Assembly: GCA_002362735.1 (NCBI GenBank)
Contig: DEUU01000328.1
Location: forward strand, 1-5,358
Direction: 5' to 3'
DNA length: 5,358 nt
Source of the DNA: Dehalococcoidia bacterium UBA3254
GTDB lineage: Bacteria > Chloroflexota > Dehalococcoidia > Dehalococcoidales > UBA3254
Shown one piece after another: positions 5,221 through 5,358 of this stretch. Every line of letters starts with the position of its first letter. Within the stretch, counting starts at the first letter, position 1. The notes under the pieces were generated by a model. The model was not told the origin of the DNA and did not search any database. It saw only the letters and a list, made by a program, of their open reading frames with translations. The translations under genes and the position numbers were made by a program.

Positions 5221-5358
5221 TTAGTAATTGATGGTGATATTAACCGGGGTATTACCAGACCAATAACCACCATAAACCATAAAATCTATTCTATCTCCAA
5301 TGCTGGCGGTCACTGTTAAATCAAAGGTTCCGGAATCGGATGCTGTCCAGATTTCCTG
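5221..5358 (-). CDS. C-terminal end of a probable secreted beta-sandwich protein, partial
   Basis: On the minus strand one frame is open from the window edge (5358) to TAA at 5223-5221, giving 45 residues that begin QEIWTASDSGTFDLTVTA. They continue with GDRIDF and an aromatic/glycine-rich VYGGYW, and end in TPVNITINY. Alternating hydrophobic residues, a G-D-x-I-x-F turn and a final beta strand ending exactly at the stop are typical of C-terminal beta-sandwich domains of exported or cell-surface proteins such as carbohydrate-binding or similar jelly-roll modules. Exact family and function cannot be told; the start and most of the gene lie to the right. It converges on the SRPBCC gene across a 308-base gap. 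Confidence 0.6.
   Translation of the reverse strand, partial: QEIWTASDSGTFDLTVTASIGDRIDFMVYGGYWSGNTPVNITINY

Overview
The window looks like bacterial chromosome: strong Shine-Dalgarno sites precede several starts, genes are compact, and one pair is joined by an ATGA overlap. Base composition is moderate, and by eye clearly more AT-rich in the cytochrome block at about 2200-3600. An anaerobe or facultative anaerobe, possibly from Chloroflexota (Dehalococcoidia-like), would fit the Old Yellow Enzyme relative, the formate-dehydrogenase-gamma-like cytochrome b and the remnant of a large MalT/LuxR-type regulator. That placement is a low-confidence inference. No rRNA, tRNA, transposase or CRISPR array was seen.

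Layout: (1) 1-1935, plus strand: the C-terminal two thirds of a major facilitator transporter, then, after a 76-base gap with no terminator, a complete flavin-dependent oxidoreductase of the Old Yellow Enzyme/2,4-dienoyl-CoA reductase type. They are probably one transcript, an uptake-plus-reduction pair for an unknown, perhaps unsaturated, substrate. (2) 1936-2335: about 400 bases with no convincing gene but several inverted repeats and one terminator-like hairpin. (3) 2336-3527, minus strand: a small membrane-anchored monoheme cytochrome c followed by a six-helix di-heme cytochrome b. Together they look like a membrane electron-transfer module with no catalytic subunit in view. (4) 3528-4169, plus strand: a 12-bp perfect inverted repeat, a 50-residue stub matching only the extreme N-terminus of MalT/LuxR-type ATPase regulators, a 38-residue ORF with a near-ideal ribosome binding site, and a three-half-site repeat that can fold into a hairpin. 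(5) 4170-4912, plus strand: a two-gene operon of a TfoX N-terminal-domain protein and an SRPBCC/AHSA1-type protein, translationally coupled. (6) 4913-5220: non-coding, with hairpins. (7) 5221-5358, minus strand: the last 45 residues of a probable secreted beta-sandwich protein that runs off the right edge.

The most interesting parts are the orphan cytochrome c/b pair, whose cytochrome c has no methionine available as distal heme ligand and whose genes have promoter-like boxes almost touching their start codons, and the regulator-stub/small-ORF/repeat region ahead of the TfoX-SRPBCC operon. No clearly new multi-gene system can be proved from this window alone.
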